A stretch of 64,000 nt of DNA from an uncultured Maribacter sp. (GCA_947504045.1 CANNFY010000004.1:1-64000); one strand, 5' to 3'; positions 26,575 to 35,662 are shown, numbered from the stretch's first letter. The notes: generated by a model not told the origin, from the sequence alone. Numbers and translations are program-made.

Positions 26575-27186
26575 ATGAAAATAATATGTATTGGTCGTAA
26601 TTATACAGCACATATAGAAGAATTAGAAAATGAAAAACCAACAGATCCTGTTGTTTTTATAAAGCCAGATTCTTCAGTATTACCTAAAGAGCAAGATTTT
26701 TATATTCCAGAATTTTCTACTAACATTCATTACGAAGTAGAAGTTTTAGTTAAAATAAAAAAAGTAGGAAAACATATTCAAGAAAAATTTGCCCATAAAT
26801 ATTATGATGAGGTAGGCCTTGGTATAGATTTTACAGCAAGAGATTTACAATCTAAATTAAAAGAAAAAGGATTGCCTTGGGAAAAAGCAAAAGGTTTTGA
26901 TGGTGCCGCAGTAATTGGTAATTGGCTTCCTGTAAGTACTTTTGAAGATGTAAACGATATTAGTTTTGAATTGGAGAAGAATAATAAGGTGGTTCAAAAA
27001 GGGAATACAGGCTTAATGTTATGGAAAATAGACGAGTTGATTGCTTATGTGTCTACCTATTTTATGCTTAAAAAAGGAGATATTATTTTTACAGGAACAC
27101 CAGCAGGGGTTGGTAAAGTAGAGCCAAATGATTATCTTACGGGAACAATTGAAGGTAAAGAACTTTTTTCTTTAAAAATTAAGTAA
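26575..27186 (+). CDS. Fumarylacetoacetate hydrolase (FAH) family protein
   Basis: The 203-residue single-domain FAH protein probably hydrolyses or decarboxylates a 2-oxo or acylpyruvate compound (acylpyruvase or oxaloacetate decarboxylase type). It has IGRNYTAHIEELENEKP at the start, PVVFIKPDSSVL, the metal-binding Glu residues in IHYEVEVLVKI, GIDFTARDLQ, KGFDGAAVIGNW, and FTGTPAGVGKVEPNDYL near the end. Its length matches the short bacterial FAHD1-like group. It lies in the tightly packed run between the regulatory-domain protein and the Hpt gene (2 bp spacing). Confidence 0.92.
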   Translation: MKIICIGRNYTAHIEELENEKPTDPVVFIKPDSSVLPKEQDFYIPEFSTNIHYEVEVLVKIKKVGKHIQEKFAHKYYDEVGLGIDFTARDLQSKLKEKGLPWEKAKGFDGAAVIGNWLPVSTFEDVNDISFELEKNNKVVQKGNTGLMLWKIDELIAYVSTYFMLKKGDIIFTGTPAGVGKVEPNDYLTGTIEGKELFSLKIK

Positions 27187-27188
27187 TA

Positions 27189-27527
27189 ATGATATACAGT
27201 TTAGACAAGATTAATGAAATGGCAGAAGGGGATGAAGAATTTATTGTCTCTGTAATTTCTGTTTTTTTAGAAGAAGTGCCAGTAGATCTAGAAGCTTTAG
27301 AAAAAGCTTTGGATGAAATGAATTATGAACAGGTTTACCAATTAGCACATAAAATAAAACCTAATGTAGATTTGTTAGGTATGGAGCAAACAAGAGCAGC
27401 TGCATTAGAAATAGAAACTCTTGGTAAAAACGAAGCTAATATGGAAGAAATTAAAAAAGTATTTCCAATATTAAAAACTGATGTAACTCAGGTGGTTTCC
27501 GAACTTAAAAAGGATTTTAGTCTATAA
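27189..27527 (+). CDS. Stand-alone Hpt (histidine phosphotransfer) protein
   Basis: The 112-residue helical protein matches the Hpt domain: the phospho-accepting His is H54 in YQLAHKIKPNVDLLG, followed by AAALEIETLGKN. Such proteins relay phosphate between hybrid kinases and response regulators. No kinase or receiver lies next to it, so its partners are elsewhere. It begins 2 bp after the FAH gene, and its stop overlaps the cinA start (TAATG), so it is co-expressed with metabolic genes, which is a conserved-looking but unexplained arrangement. Confidence 0.88.
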   Translation: MIYSLDKINEMAEGDEEFIVSVISVFLEEVPVDLEALEKALDEMNYEQVYQLAHKIKPNVDLLGMEQTRAAALEIETLGKNEANMEEIKKVFPILKTDVTQVVSELKKDFSL

Positions 27528-28777
27528 TGTATGCAGAAATAATTACTATTGGCGATGAAATTCTTATCGGACAAATAGTAGATACAAATTCTGCTTTTAT
27601 AGCTAAAGAGCTTAATAAGATTGGAGTTTCAGTATATCAAATAACATCAATACAAGATGATAAAGAGCATATTCTTACGGCTCTTAAAGAGGCTAGGAGT
27701 AGAGCACAAATTGTAATAATAACTGGTGGTTTAGGTCCTACAAAAGATGATATTACAAAACATACTATATGTGAATTTCTAGAAGACACACTTGTGGAAG
27801 ACAAGCAAGTTTTAGAACATGTAGAAGCATTATTTGCAAAATATTATAAAAATAAACCTCTCAGTCAAGTCAATAAAAATCAGGCATTAGTGCCTTCTAA
27901 GGCAGAAGTGTTGCATAATAATTTTGGAACGGCGCCAGGCATGTGGATAGAAAATAAGAAAACTGTTTTTATTTCTCTTCCAGGTGTTCCTTTTGAAATG
28001 AAAAATCTTATAACTACCAAAGTAGTTCCAAAAATTGTTACACAATTTAATTGCCCCCACATACTTCATAAAACTATAATTACCTACGGTATTGGAGAAA
28101 GTGCATTGGCAGAACGTATAGAAGAATGGGAAACTAATTTGCCTAATTTTATAAAGTTAGCGTATTTACCTAGTTTAGGAAAAGTTCGTTTGCGTTTAAG
28201 TGCAAAAGGAGTAAATAAACAAGAATTGGTAAATGCAGTAGATAAAGAGTGTGCAACACTTGTGAGTATAATTCCGGATGTTATTTATGGAACGGAAGAT
28301 GACGAAGCATTAGAAAGTATAATAGCATCATTACTTACCAAAGATAATAAGACTTTAGCAACTGCAGAAAGTTTTACAGGAGGTAAAATAGCAAATATTA
28401 TGACCGCCATACCAGGGGCATCAGCATATTTTAAAGGTAGTGTAGTAAGCTATGCAACAGAAGCAAAAGAAAATGTTTTAAAGGTTTCTAACGCAATAAT
28501 TAAGGAGCATTCTGTAGTTAGTAAAGAGGTAGCAAAAGAAATGGCCTTAGCGGCAAAAAAAATGTTTAATACAGATTTTGCAATAGCTACAACAGGAAAT
28601 GCTGGCCCTACTAAAGGAGACTCTAATGCAGAGGTAGGAACTGTTTTTATAGCCATTGCTACCCCTAAAAAAATAGTTTGTGAAGAGTTTATGATGGGGT
28701 CTCAAAGAGAAAGGGTTGTGGAAAAGTCTGTAAATAAGGCATTTGAGATGCTTAGAAAAGAAATTTTAAATTTCTGA
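27527..28777 (+). CDS. cinA: CinA: competence/damage-inducible protein with pyrophosphatase and nicotinamide-nucleotide amidase domains
   Basis: The 416-residue two-domain protein combines an N-terminal MoCF-like domain (about 1-170; TIGDEILIGQIVDTNS, ITGGLGPTKDD) associated with ADP-ribose/NAD-metabolite pyrophosphatase activity, and a C-terminal CinA domain (about 255-416; ATAESFTGGKIANIMTAIPGA, SYATEAKENVL, TTGNAGPTKGDS) associated with nicotinamide mononucleotide deamidation. Length is standard. The start overlaps the Hpt stop. It is the last gene of the tight run; rpmB downstream has its own promoter. Confidence 0.95.
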   Translation: MYAEIITIGDEILIGQIVDTNSAFIAKELNKIGVSVYQITSIQDDKEHILTALKEARSRAQIVIITGGLGPTKDDITKHTICEFLEDTLVEDKQVLEHVEALFAKYYKNKPLSQVNKNQALVPSKAEVLHNNFGTAPGMWIENKKTVFISLPGVPFEMKNLITTKVVPKIVTQFNCPHILHKTIITYGIGESALAERIEEWETNLPNFIKLAYLPSLGKVRLRLSAKGVNKQELVNAVDKECATLVSIIPDVIYGTEDDEALESIIASLLTKDNKTLATAESFTGGKIANIMTAIPGASAYFKGSVVSYATEAKENVLKVSNAIIKEHSVVSKEVAKEMALAAKKMFNTDFAIATTGNAGPTKGDSNAEVGTVFIAIATPKKIVCEEFMMGSQRERVVEKSVNKAFEMLRKEILNF

Positions 28778-28786
28778 AAAAGAAGT

Positions 28787-28817
28787 TTGTCAGTACCATA
28801 AAAAAGATATAAATTTG
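28787..28817 (+). promoter_or_regulatory. Promoter of the rpmB-rpmG operon
   Basis: TTG (28787-28789), a 20-bp spacer and TAAATTTG (28810-28817) form a textbook Bacteroidota promoter 29 bp before the rpmB ATG. Confidence 0.78.
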
Positions 28818-28846
28818 CACCCTGTTTAAAAGAAAAATTCTGCGCA

Positions 28847-29083
28847 ATGTCAAAAGTTTGTGAAATTACTGGAAAAAGGGCTATGTTTGGGAACAATGTA
28901 TCGTTCTCAATTAATAAGACCAGAAGAAGATTTAATGTAAACCTTTCCAAGAAAAGATTTTACATTCCTGAAGAAGATCGTTGGGTAACCTTAAAGGTTT
29001 CCGCTAAAGCGTTGAAAATTATCAACAAAAGAGGTATTTCGGCTGTTTTAAAAGACGCCAAAGCTAATGGGATAGTAAAATAA
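28847..29083 (+). CDS. rpmB: 50S ribosomal protein L28
   Basis: The 78-residue ribosomal large-subunit protein has typical features SKVCEITGKRAMFGNNVSFS, NKTRRRFNVNL, and VTLKVSAKALKIINKRG. The two zinc-ribbon Cys pairs found in some L28 proteins are not kept; only one Cys is present. It heads the conserved Bacteroidota block L28-L33-DUF4295-ftsY. A clear TTG/TAAATTTG promoter lies upstream and rpmG follows after 18 bp. Confidence 0.97.
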   Translation: MSKVCEITGKRAMFGNNVSFSINKTRRRFNVNLSKKRFYIPEEDRWVTLKVSAKALKIINKRGISAVLKDAKANGIVK

Positions 29084-29101
29084 CCCTAAAATTCAACAAA
29101 A

Positions 29102-29284
29102 ATGGCAAAAAAAGGAAATAGAATTCAGGTTATATTGGAATGTACTGAGCATAAAGAGTCTGGGCAACCAGGTACTTCTAGGTACATAACAACAAAAAAT
29201 AAAAAGAATACTCCAGAAAGGATGGAAATTAAGAAATTCAATCCTATTCTTAAGAGAATGACAGTTCATAAAGAAATAAAATAA
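29102..29284 (+). CDS. rpmG: 50S ribosomal protein L33
   Basis: The 60-residue large-subunit protein begins [20 protein letters not shown], has the conserved [22 protein letters not shown] core, and ends in MTVHKEIK. It is of the zinc-less type, since only one Cys (ECTEH) is present instead of the two CxxC pairs. It is in operon with rpmB and the following DUF4295 gene (6 bp spacing). Confidence 0.97.
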   Translation: MAKKGNRIQVILECTEHKESGQPGTSRYITTKNKKNTPERMEIKKFNPILKRMTVHKEIK

Positions 29285-29290
29285 TAAGTC

Positions 29291-29443
29291 ATGGCAAAGA
29301 AAACGGTAGCAAGTTTACAAACAAGTTCTAAAAGATTGACTAAAGCCATTAAAATGGTAAAGTCACCTAAGACAGGAGCATATACTTTTGTAGAATCTGT
29401 TATGGCACCAGAATTGGTGAATGAATGGATTGCTAAAAAGTAA
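29291..29443 (+). CDS. DUF4295 family small basic protein
   Basis: The 50-residue protein begins MAKKTVASLQTSSKRLTKA and ends ELVNEWIAKK. It is very basic and matches DUF4295, a Bacteroidota-specific family always encoded beside L28/L33 and ftsY. The likely role is ribosome-associated, given the position and charge, but it is not established to my knowledge. It begins 6 bp after rpmG and ends just before the operon terminator. Confidence 0.93.
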   Translation: MAKKTVASLQTSSKRLTKAIKMVKSPKTGAYTFVESVMAPELVNEWIAKK

Positions 29444-29466
29444 CTAACTAACTTAAATTATTTTTT

Positions 29467-29496
29467 AAAGCCTCTTTCTTATGAAAGAGGCTTTTT
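29467..29496 (+). terminator. Terminator of the rpmB-rpmG-DUF4295 operon
   Basis: The stem AAAGCCTCTTTC/GAAAGAGGCTTT with loop TTAT is followed by T. Confidence 0.92.
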
Positions 29497-29503
29497 AATT
29501 TTT

Positions 29504-29511
29504 TATCTTTG
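29504..29511 (+). promoter_or_regulatory. -7 promoter element TATCTTTG of ftsY
   Basis: An exact TAnnTTTG match lies 8 bp after the upstream terminator and 18 bp before the ftsY ATG, so ftsY is transcribed independently of the ribosomal genes. Confidence 0.6.
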
Positions 29512-29529
29512 AGTAACTATAGATAAGAT

Positions 29530-30489
29530 ATGAGTTTATTTAAAAAAATATTTTCTTCTAAAAAGAAAGAAACCCTAGATAAAGGGTTGGAAAAAAGTAA
29601 AACTACTTTTTTTTCTAAATTAGGAAAAGCTGTTGCAGGAAAATCTAAGGTAGATGATGATGTATTAGATAATTTAGAAGAAGTTTTAGTTTCTTCAGAT
29701 GTAGGGGTAGATACCACTTTAAAAATAATAGATAGGATTGAGGCTCGTGTTTCTAAAGATAAATATTTAGGTACAGATGAATTAAATGGTATACTAAGAG
29801 AAGAAATAGCAGGTTTACTTTCTGAAACAAATTCAGGAGAAGAAACAGATTATAATATTCCAAAAGATAAAAAACCATATGTAATTATGGTTGTTGGGGT
29901 TAATGGGGCTGGTAAAACTACTACTATTGGTAAATTGGCACATCAATTTAAAAAACAAGGTTTAAAAGTTGTATTAGGAGCAGCAGATACTTTTAGGGCT
30001 GCAGCAATAGATCAGTTACAAGTATGGGCAGATAGAGTAGATGTGCCTATAGTAAAACAAGATATGGGTAGCGATCCTGCTTCTGTAGCTTTTGATACTT
30101 TAAGCTCTGCGGTTAGTCAAGATGCAGATGTAGTTATAATTGACACCGCTGGTCGTTTGCATAATAAAGTTAATTTAATGAATGAGTTAACAAAAGTAAA
30201 ACGTGTTATGCAAAAGGTTGTGGATAATACACCACATGAAGTTCTTTTGGTTTTAGATGGTTCTACAGGGCAAAATGCTTTTGAGCAGGCGAAACAATTT
30301 ACTAAAGCTACAGAAGTTACTGCTTTAGCAATTACAAAATTAGATGGAACAGCAAAAGGTGGCGTAGTTATAGGTATTTCGGATCAGTTTCAAATACCAG
30401 TAAGGTATATTGGAGTTGGAGAAGGAATAGAGGATTTGCAAGTCTTTAATAAATTTGAATTTGTAGATTCTTTCTTTAATTTAAAGTAG
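29530..30489 (+). CDS. ftsY: Signal recognition particle receptor FtsY
   Basis: The 319-residue membrane-associated GTPase docks SRP-bound ribosomes at the translocon. A short charged A-domain (about 1-40) is followed by the N domain and the G domain: G1 VVGVNGAGKTTTIGKLA, then DTFRAAAIDQL, G3 DTAGRLHNK, G4 TKLDGTAKGG, and the C-terminal IGVGEGIEDLQVF. The A-domain is far shorter than in E. coli, as is usual outside gammaproteobacteria. It has its own promoter and a strong bidirectional terminator. Confidence 0.97.
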   Translation: MSLFKKIFSSKKKETLDKGLEKSKTTFFSKLGKAVAGKSKVDDDVLDNLEEVLVSSDVGVDTTLKIIDRIEARVSKDKYLGTDELNGILREEIAGLLSETNSGEETDYNIPKDKKPYVIMVVGVNGAGKTTTIGKLAHQFKKQGLKVVLGAADTFRAAAIDQLQVWADRVDVPIVKQDMGSDPASVAFDTLSSAVSQDADVVIIDTAGRLHNKVNLMNELTKVKRVMQKVVDNTPHEVLLVLDGSTGQNAFEQAKQFTKATEVTALAITKLDGTAKGGVVIGISDQFQIPVRYIGVGEGIEDLQVFNKFEFVDSFFNLK

Positions 30490-30509
30490 CTTTCCTAAAT
30501 TTTAAATAT

Positions 30510-30547
30510 AAAAGCCCTCTAAAATAGTACTATTTTAGAGGGCTTTT
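30510..30547. terminator. Bidirectional terminator between ftsY and serine hydrolase genes
   Basis: A perfect 38-bp palindrome (19-nt arms, core GCCCTCTAAAATAGT) has A and T edges. It serves the two convergent genes. Confidence 0.93.
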
Positions 30548-30580
30548 ATATTATAGAAAAATGTTTTTGCCAACAGGCAA

Positions 30581-31681
30581 CTACTCCATTACAGCATTTA
30601 TTTTTTCCCATAATTCGTTATCAAAACTAGATGGGCCTAATTGCATTTCTTCTGCGCTATCGCCGCAACGTACTACTACTAAATCTTTACTAGGAACAAT
30701 ATATATCTTTTGGTCATTAGCACCTAAAGCGGCAATCATATCATTTGGGGCATTAGGTACTAAGGAGCCAGAGGTTACAAGTTGAGTGGTAGTACCCATG
30801 TAACTTTCTTTTCCGTTTAACCACCATAAATAACCATAAGATTTATTAATATCTTGCGAGGTATTGATCATAGCATCATAGTAGTTTTTATTAATAATGG
30901 TTTTCGTATCCCAAACTCCTTCGTTTTCTATTAACAATCCCCATCGAGCCATACTTCTGGTATCACTAGAATATAAGGTTAATAAAGTTTGTTGATTCCA
31001 AGAACCATTCATTCCAATTTTATCTCTTATGGTAGTATAAAAAAAGTCTTCAAAATTTATTCCAGTAGCATTAGTAACTATATCTTTTAATACTGTAAAA
31101 GCACCTTGGTGGTATGCCCATCTAGTACCAGCATCTGCTTGGTACTCAAAACAAGAAGGCGATGTACAAATCCATTTTAATGTTTCTCCTACATGATCCT
31201 GTAAACCAGTGCTCATGCTAAGATGATTTTTTATAGTTATTAGATCTTGTTTTTCTGTAGTTAAAGAAGACCAATTGTCTCCTAGATAATCTGAAGATTT
31301 ATCATCAATAGATAAAAGGCTTTCTTGATGAGCAACGCCAACTGTCGCAGAAACTAATGTTTTGCCAGCAGAATACCAGTTCCAATTTTCATTTTGAGAA
31401 TGCCCATTAAAATATTTTTCAATTACAATTCTTCCGTTTTTTAAAACTATAAACCCTTTCGAGTTTTTAGTTTCTAAATATTCATATAAATCTTCTAATT
31501 TATCATCATTCCAATTCAGTTGTTCTGGGGTAATACTTTCCCAAGTATCACTACCAATTTCAGGAAAATATATGTCTGTAGGAACGGAATTTTCTTCTTT
31601 GTCTGTAGTATCTGTATCTTTTGAGCAGGAAGAAGAAAGAATACTAATACATAAGGATAGAAATAATAGGTAATTTTTCAT
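30581..31681 (-). CDS. Serine hydrolase, beta-lactamase class C-like lipoprotein
   Basis: The 366-residue protein has a lipoprotein signal (SILSSSCSKD, lipidated Cys at 19) and a penicillin-binding-protein/class C beta-lactamase fold. The nucleophile is S104 with K107 in WYSAGKTLV. The second-motif Tyr is in RWAYHQGAF (Y-x-Q rather than the usual Y-x-N). The third-motif region is near the C-terminus. Such proteins act as D-amino-acid esterases, peptidases or lipases; a drug-resistance role is not implied. It is located in the periplasm, membrane-anchored. No neighbour suggests a pathway. Confidence 0.9.
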   Translation of the reverse strand: MKNYLLFLSLCISILSSSCSKDTDTTDKEENSVPTDIYFPEIGSDTWESITPEQLNWNDDKLEDLYEYLETKNSKGFIVLKNGRIVIEKYFNGHSQNENWNWYSAGKTLVSATVGVAHQESLLSIDDKSSDYLGDNWSSLTTEKQDLITIKNHLSMSTGLQDHVGETLKWICTSPSCFEYQADAGTRWAYHQGAFTVLKDIVTNATGINFEDFFYTTIRDKIGMNGSWNQQTLLTLYSSDTRSMARWGLLIENEGVWDTKTIINKNYYDAMINTSQDINKSYGYLWWLNGKESYMGTTTQLVTSGSLVPNAPNDMIAALGANDQKIYIVPSKDLVVVRCGDSAEEMQLGPSSFDNELWEKINAVME

Positions 31682-31778
31682 CGTATTATTTTCTGGTTTT
31701 TGTTGGTGTTTAGCTTACTGGTTTAACGTTTTAGAATAAGAAATCGTATAAAAATAATATTGTTCGTTATGCTTATTG

Positions 31779-31786
31779 TATTTTTG
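31779..31786 (+). promoter_or_regulatory. -7 promoter element TATTTTTG of rimO
   Basis: An exact TAnnTTTG match lies 17 bp before the rimO ATG. A TTG lies at 31760-31762, giving a 16-bp spacer. Confidence 0.58.
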
Positions 31787-31803
31787 CGCTCTATTTGGTA
31801 TTT

Positions 31804-33105
31804 ATGAGAACAAAATCACTTAAAAAGAACAAAATCAACGTAGTTACTTTAGGTTGCTCTAAGAATGTTTACGATTCTGAAGTTTTAATGGGGCAGCTTC
31901 GTGCAAATGATAAAGAGGTTGTTCATGAAGAGGAAGGTAATATTGTAGTTATTAATACTTGCGGTTTTATTGCAAATGCAAAAGAAGAAAGTGTAAATAC
32001 TATTTTAGAATATGTTGAAAAGAAAAATGCAGGAGATGTAGATAAGGTTTTTGTAACAGGATGTTTAAGTGAAAGGTACAAGCCAGATTTACAAAAAGAA
32101 ATTCCTAATGTTGATGAATTTTTTGGAACAAGTGAATTGCCAAATTTATTAAAAGCATTAGAAGCAGATTATAAGCATGAGTTAATTGGGGAGCGTTTAA
32201 CAACCACACCTAAAAATTATGCCTATTTAAAAATAGCAGAAGGTTGTGATCGCCCTTGTTCTTTTTGTGCTATTCCAATTATGAGAGGAAAACACAAAAG
32301 TACTCCTATAGAAGAGTTAGTTGTTGAGGCAAATAAGTTAGCTGCTAAAGGCGTAAAAGAGCTGGTTTTAATAGCACAAGATCTAACGTATTACGGTTTA
32401 GATTTATATAAAAAAAGAAATTTAGCAGAGCTGTTAAAAGAGTTGGTGAAAGTGGATGGTATTGAATGGATTCGTTTGCATTACGCTTTTCCAACTGGTT
32501 TTCCTATGGATGTTTTAGATGTTATGAATAAAGAGCCTAAGGTTTGTAATTATTTAGATATTCCTTTGCAACATATTTCCGATTCTGTTTTAAAAAGTAT
32601 GCGTAGAGGTACTACACATGCAAAAACTACTAAGTTGTTAAAAGACTTTAGGGCTGCAGTGCCAAATATGACAATAAGAACAACTCTTATTGTTGGGTAT
32701 CCTGGAGAAACAGAAGAAGACTTTTTAGAACTTAAAAATTGGGTAGAAGAAATGCGTTTTGAGCGCTTAGGGTGTTTTACATATAGTCATGAAGAAAATA
32801 CGCATGCCTATACCTTAGAAGATAATGTTCCTGAAGATGTTAAACAGGATCGCGCAAATCAAATTATGGAAATACAATCGCAAATTTCTTGGGAGTTAAA
32901 TCAACAAAAAATTGGTGAAATATATAAATGTATTATAGACCGTAAAGAGGGTAACTATTTTATTGGTAGAACAGAATTTGACTCTCCTGATGTGGATAAC
33001 GAAGTGCTTATAGATGCAACAAAGCATTATGTAAAGCAAGGAGAATTTGTAAATGTAAAAATTAACGAAGCTGCAGATTTTGACTTATATGGCGAACCTG
33101 TTTAG
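31804..33105 (+). CDS. rimO: Ribosomal protein S12 methylthiotransferase RimO
   Basis: The 433-residue radical-SAM enzyme adds a methylthio group to the conserved Asp of ribosomal protein S12. The UPF0004 domain with three Cys (LGCSKNVYDSE, NTCGFI, TGCLSERY) binds one iron-sulfur cluster. The radical-SAM motif is CDRPCSFCAIP (C-x3-C-x2-C), and a C-terminal TRAM domain (about 365-433) follows. The phrases KNVYDSE and PLQHISDSVLKSMRRGT favour RimO over MiaB. I use the ATG at 31804; a TTG at 31795 is less likely. Own promoter and terminator. Confidence 0.95.
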   Translation: MRTKSLKKNKINVVTLGCSKNVYDSEVLMGQLRANDKEVVHEEEGNIVVINTCGFIANAKEESVNTILEYVEKKNAGDVDKVFVTGCLSERYKPDLQKEIPNVDEFFGTSELPNLLKALEADYKHELIGERLTTTPKNYAYLKIAEGCDRPCSFCAIPIMRGKHKSTPIEELVVEANKLAAKGVKELVLIAQDLTYYGLDLYKKRNLAELLKELVKVDGIEWIRLHYAFPTGFPMDVLDVMNKEPKVCNYLDIPLQHISDSVLKSMRRGTTHAKTTKLLKDFRAAVPNMTIRTTLIVGYPGETEEDFLELKNWVEEMRFERLGCFTYSHEENTHAYTLEDNVPEDVKQDRANQIMEIQSQISWELNQQKIGEIYKCIIDRKEGNYFIGRTEFDSPDVDNEVLIDATKHYVKQGEFVNVKINEAADFDLYGEPV

Positions 33106-33117
33106 TTGATTAACAAT

Positions 33118-33159
33118 AAAAAAAAGGCCTGTTTTTATATATAGAAACAGGCCTTTTTT
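33118..33159. terminator. Bidirectional terminator between rimO and the M14 peptidase gene
   Basis: The stem AAAAGGCCTGTTT/AAACAGGCCTTTT flanks an AT-rich loop, with A-run and T-run edges. Confidence 0.92.
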
Positions 33160-33174
33160 TGTTAAGAGGTGTTT

Positions 33175-35628
33175 TTAATTTGTTATAAAAATTGCATTAG
33201 CAAAAAAGAGTTTTCCGTTTTCCCAAAATCCTCTAAAAAGGGGATTGTCTACCATGTATATAACAGTTCCTTTTTTAAGTTTTTGAGAACCATATATTAA
33301 GGTGTTTTCAATTTTTTTCTGAGTAAGACTGCCTGCAAAACCAGATATAGGTTTGGCATTTTCTTTTTCTAAATAAACAGCATTGCCATTTTCTAAATAT
33401 TGGTAAGAATCGTTTCCTAATTTAAGGGTAAAATAGGTGTTGTTATATCCGTAAGAAAGTGGGTGTGTTTGGTCTACCTTTGTTTTAAAAATGGCTCCTG
33501 ATATAGAGTTTTTAATTAATTCTCTTTCAGTTTTTTCGTAGGATTTAGGGTTTTTAATGCTATCTTTTGCAATGGTTTTATTCTTTATTTTAAATCCTTG
33601 TTTGTTTATAAAGCTTTGTATTGCTTTTCCCATTATTATAAGATTCCCTCCGTTTTTCACCCAGTTTCTTAATGTATTAATTTTTTCGCTATTCATAAAC
33701 GATGCATATTTATAGCCATTTGGTAAAATTAATACGTTGTATTTAGAGAGGTTAACTTCGTTAAAATAATCCGCATCTATAATAGATACAGGGTAGTTTA
33801 TTTGTTCTTCAAAAAAGTGCCAAATTTCGCCAAAATGTAATGTAGATGTTGGTTTGCCAGAAAGTACAGCTACTTTTATGTCTGGAATTATTTTAACAGA
33901 GTTAGAACCAAAATCTTTGCCAGAATCTACAAAGCCAGTTTTTGTAGAGAAAAGTTTTTTATTGTGGGTATCCGCTATTTTTTTAAGCTTAGAAATAAAG
34001 TTTACATCGGTAGAGTTATCTAACTTAGTAATTATTAAACTACCACGATTATAAGTTTTTCCTTCAATTTTAAAAGGTTTTTTGCTGTGTCTTACTTTAA
34101 TTTTTTCTTGTAATAATGCGGTTAAAAATTTTACGTCTTTTATGCTGTTCCAGTCGGTTATGTATGCATAAGCATTTTTGAGTAAAGAGTTGTTTGTAAT
34201 ACTATCTTTTGTAAAAGGTTTACTAGGGGCAATAGATGTAGTTGCTAATGCATCTAAGCCATATGCATACGGCAGAGACCATGCGGTAATATCATACGTT
34301 AAAGAGTCTGTTAGTTTTGTAACAGGTTCAAATAAAACTTTAACTAGGGTGCTTTTTGGTTGATTTGTAGAAACTACTAAGCTATTTGTAGAGCTGTTAA
34401 AAGAACCTGTTTTATTTGTATTAAAAAGATAGCCTTTTAATGTTGTATTTTGTCCTTGTTGGTATTCTATTTGGTGTTGGTCTAGTAGTTTTGTAAGCGC
34501 ATTAATTTTGTCTTTTCCACCGTTTAAAACATAACTATTGTATTTGTAGTTTTTGGTTTTGTAAAACTTTTTAAACTCATTGTTAAGTTTTGTTGCATTT
34601 TTAGAAGCTACTTCAATTGTTGAAATTCCAGTAGTTAGATGATGTGAAAAACGATCTTTAAGTGTTAATATATCATCAGACTTAGTTTTAATAGCTAATC
34701 CTGCTTTTCCGCTACCTCCTTGTTCATAGGTCATGCCAATACTACCGTTGTAAGTAGGGTAGGTGTCTCCATAACTAGGGTATAGTAGGTCAAAAACTTC
34801 TTTTGTAAAATATAACCATCCGTTTTTATTAAAATATTTGGCATGGTTTTCACCTATTGTGGTTTGAAAATCTTTTTGAAACTTTGTTATAGCTTCATGG
34901 TAAGGTTCTGCGGCTGGAGCAAAGTAATAAGGGCTATCTATGCCTTGCTCATGAAAATCTACATGAATATGAGGTAACCATTTATTATAATATATTAAGC
35001 GTTGTTTACTTTCTACTTGTGTTAACCACGCCCAATCTCTATTTAAATCAAACATATAGTGGTTACTTCTGCCATTCCACCACTCTTCATGGTGTTCTTT
35101 GCTATTAGGGTCTATAGTTAGATTCTTGTTTTTGTATTGGTTGTACCAATTTACATACCTATCTCTACCATCCGGATTAGCGCAAGGGTCTATAATTATT
35201 ATAGTGTTTTCTAAATACGCTTTTTTAGTGGTAAGTAAATCATATGTAGTTTGCATAGCAGACTCTGTGCTAACACTCTCATTTCCATGAACATTATAGC
35301 TCAACCATACAATTGCTTTATTTGAATTACCTTTTCCGGTAGTGCTTTTTAGATGCTCTAACCGTAAACTATCTAAATTTTTAATATTTTCTTTTGACGA
35401 TATGTATGCTAAAACTAATGTTCTTTGTTCATTAGTTTTACCATATTCTATAAGTTTTACATTAGAAGAAGCAACGGAAGAAACATGTTTAAAATAATCT
35501 AGTACTTGATGGTGTCTAGAAAAATGAGAGCCAATTTCATAGCCTAAAAACTCAGAAGGAGATTGTAATATTTGGGTATAAGAAAAAGTTGAAGTAAGTA
35601 ATATTAAGGCAAGTAAAAGCTTTTTCAT
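33175..35628 (-). CDS. M14 family zinc carboxypeptidase
   Basis: The 817-residue exported metallopeptidase has a signal peptide (about 1-19) and an M14 catalytic domain (about 35-350). The zinc ligands are H114 and E117 in NVHGNESVS, with a later His in the HVDFHEQG region, and the catalytic Glu lies further on. A long C-terminal half (about 400-817) has alternating alpha/beta structure and a class-I-glutamine-amidotransferase-like fragment (VLILPNGYKYASF, LRNWVKNGGNLIIMG) seen in large Bacteroidota M14 proteins. It is probably periplasmic and digests peptides or cell-wall fragments. No neighbouring peptidases. Confidence 0.9.
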   Translation of the reverse strand: MKKLLLALILLTSTFSYTQILQSPSEFLGYEIGSHFSRHHQVLDYFKHVSSVASSNVKLIEYGKTNEQRTLVLAYISSKENIKNLDSLRLEHLKSTTGKGNSNKAIVWLSYNVHGNESVSTESAMQTTYDLLTTKKAYLENTIIIIDPCANPDGRDRYVNWYNQYKNKNLTIDPNSKEHHEEWWNGRSNHYMFDLNRDWAWLTQVESKQRLIYYNKWLPHIHVDFHEQGIDSPYYFAPAAEPYHEAITKFQKDFQTTIGENHAKYFNKNGWLYFTKEVFDLLYPSYGDTYPTYNGSIGMTYEQGGSGKAGLAIKTKSDDILTLKDRFSHHLTTGISTIEVASKNATKLNNEFKKFYKTKNYKYNSYVLNGGKDKINALTKLLDQHQIEYQQGQNTTLKGYLFNTNKTGSFNSSTNSLVVSTNQPKSTLVKVLFEPVTKLTDSLTYDITAWSLPYAYGLDALATTSIAPSKPFTKDSITNNSLLKNAYAYITDWNSIKDVKFLTALLQEKIKVRHSKKPFKIEGKTYNRGSLIITKLDNSTDVNFISKLKKIADTHNKKLFSTKTGFVDSGKDFGSNSVKIIPDIKVAVLSGKPTSTLHFGEIWHFFEEQINYPVSIIDADYFNEVNLSKYNVLILPNGYKYASFMNSEKINTLRNWVKNGGNLIIMGKAIQSFINKQGFKIKNKTIAKDSIKNPKSYEKTERELIKNSISGAIFKTKVDQTHPLSYGYNNTYFTLKLGNDSYQYLENGNAVYLEKENAKPISGFAGSLTQKKIENTLIYGSQKLKKGTVIYMVDNPLFRGFWENGKLFFANAIFITN

Positions 35629-35654
35629 TCAAATTAGTTTTAAGGCTAAGAAAC

Positions 35655-35662
35655 CAAATCTA
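35655..35662 (-). promoter_or_regulatory. -7 promoter element TAGATTTG of the M14 peptidase gene
   Basis: An exact TAnnTTTG match on the minus strand lies 26 bp before the ATG at 35628. Confidence 0.5.

Noticed and set aside
30581-31681. Serine hydrolase as a true beta-lactamase resistance gene
   Set aside because: The second motif is Y-x-Q and the protein is a lipoprotein of the broad esterase/peptidase group; nothing shows beta-lactam hydrolysis.
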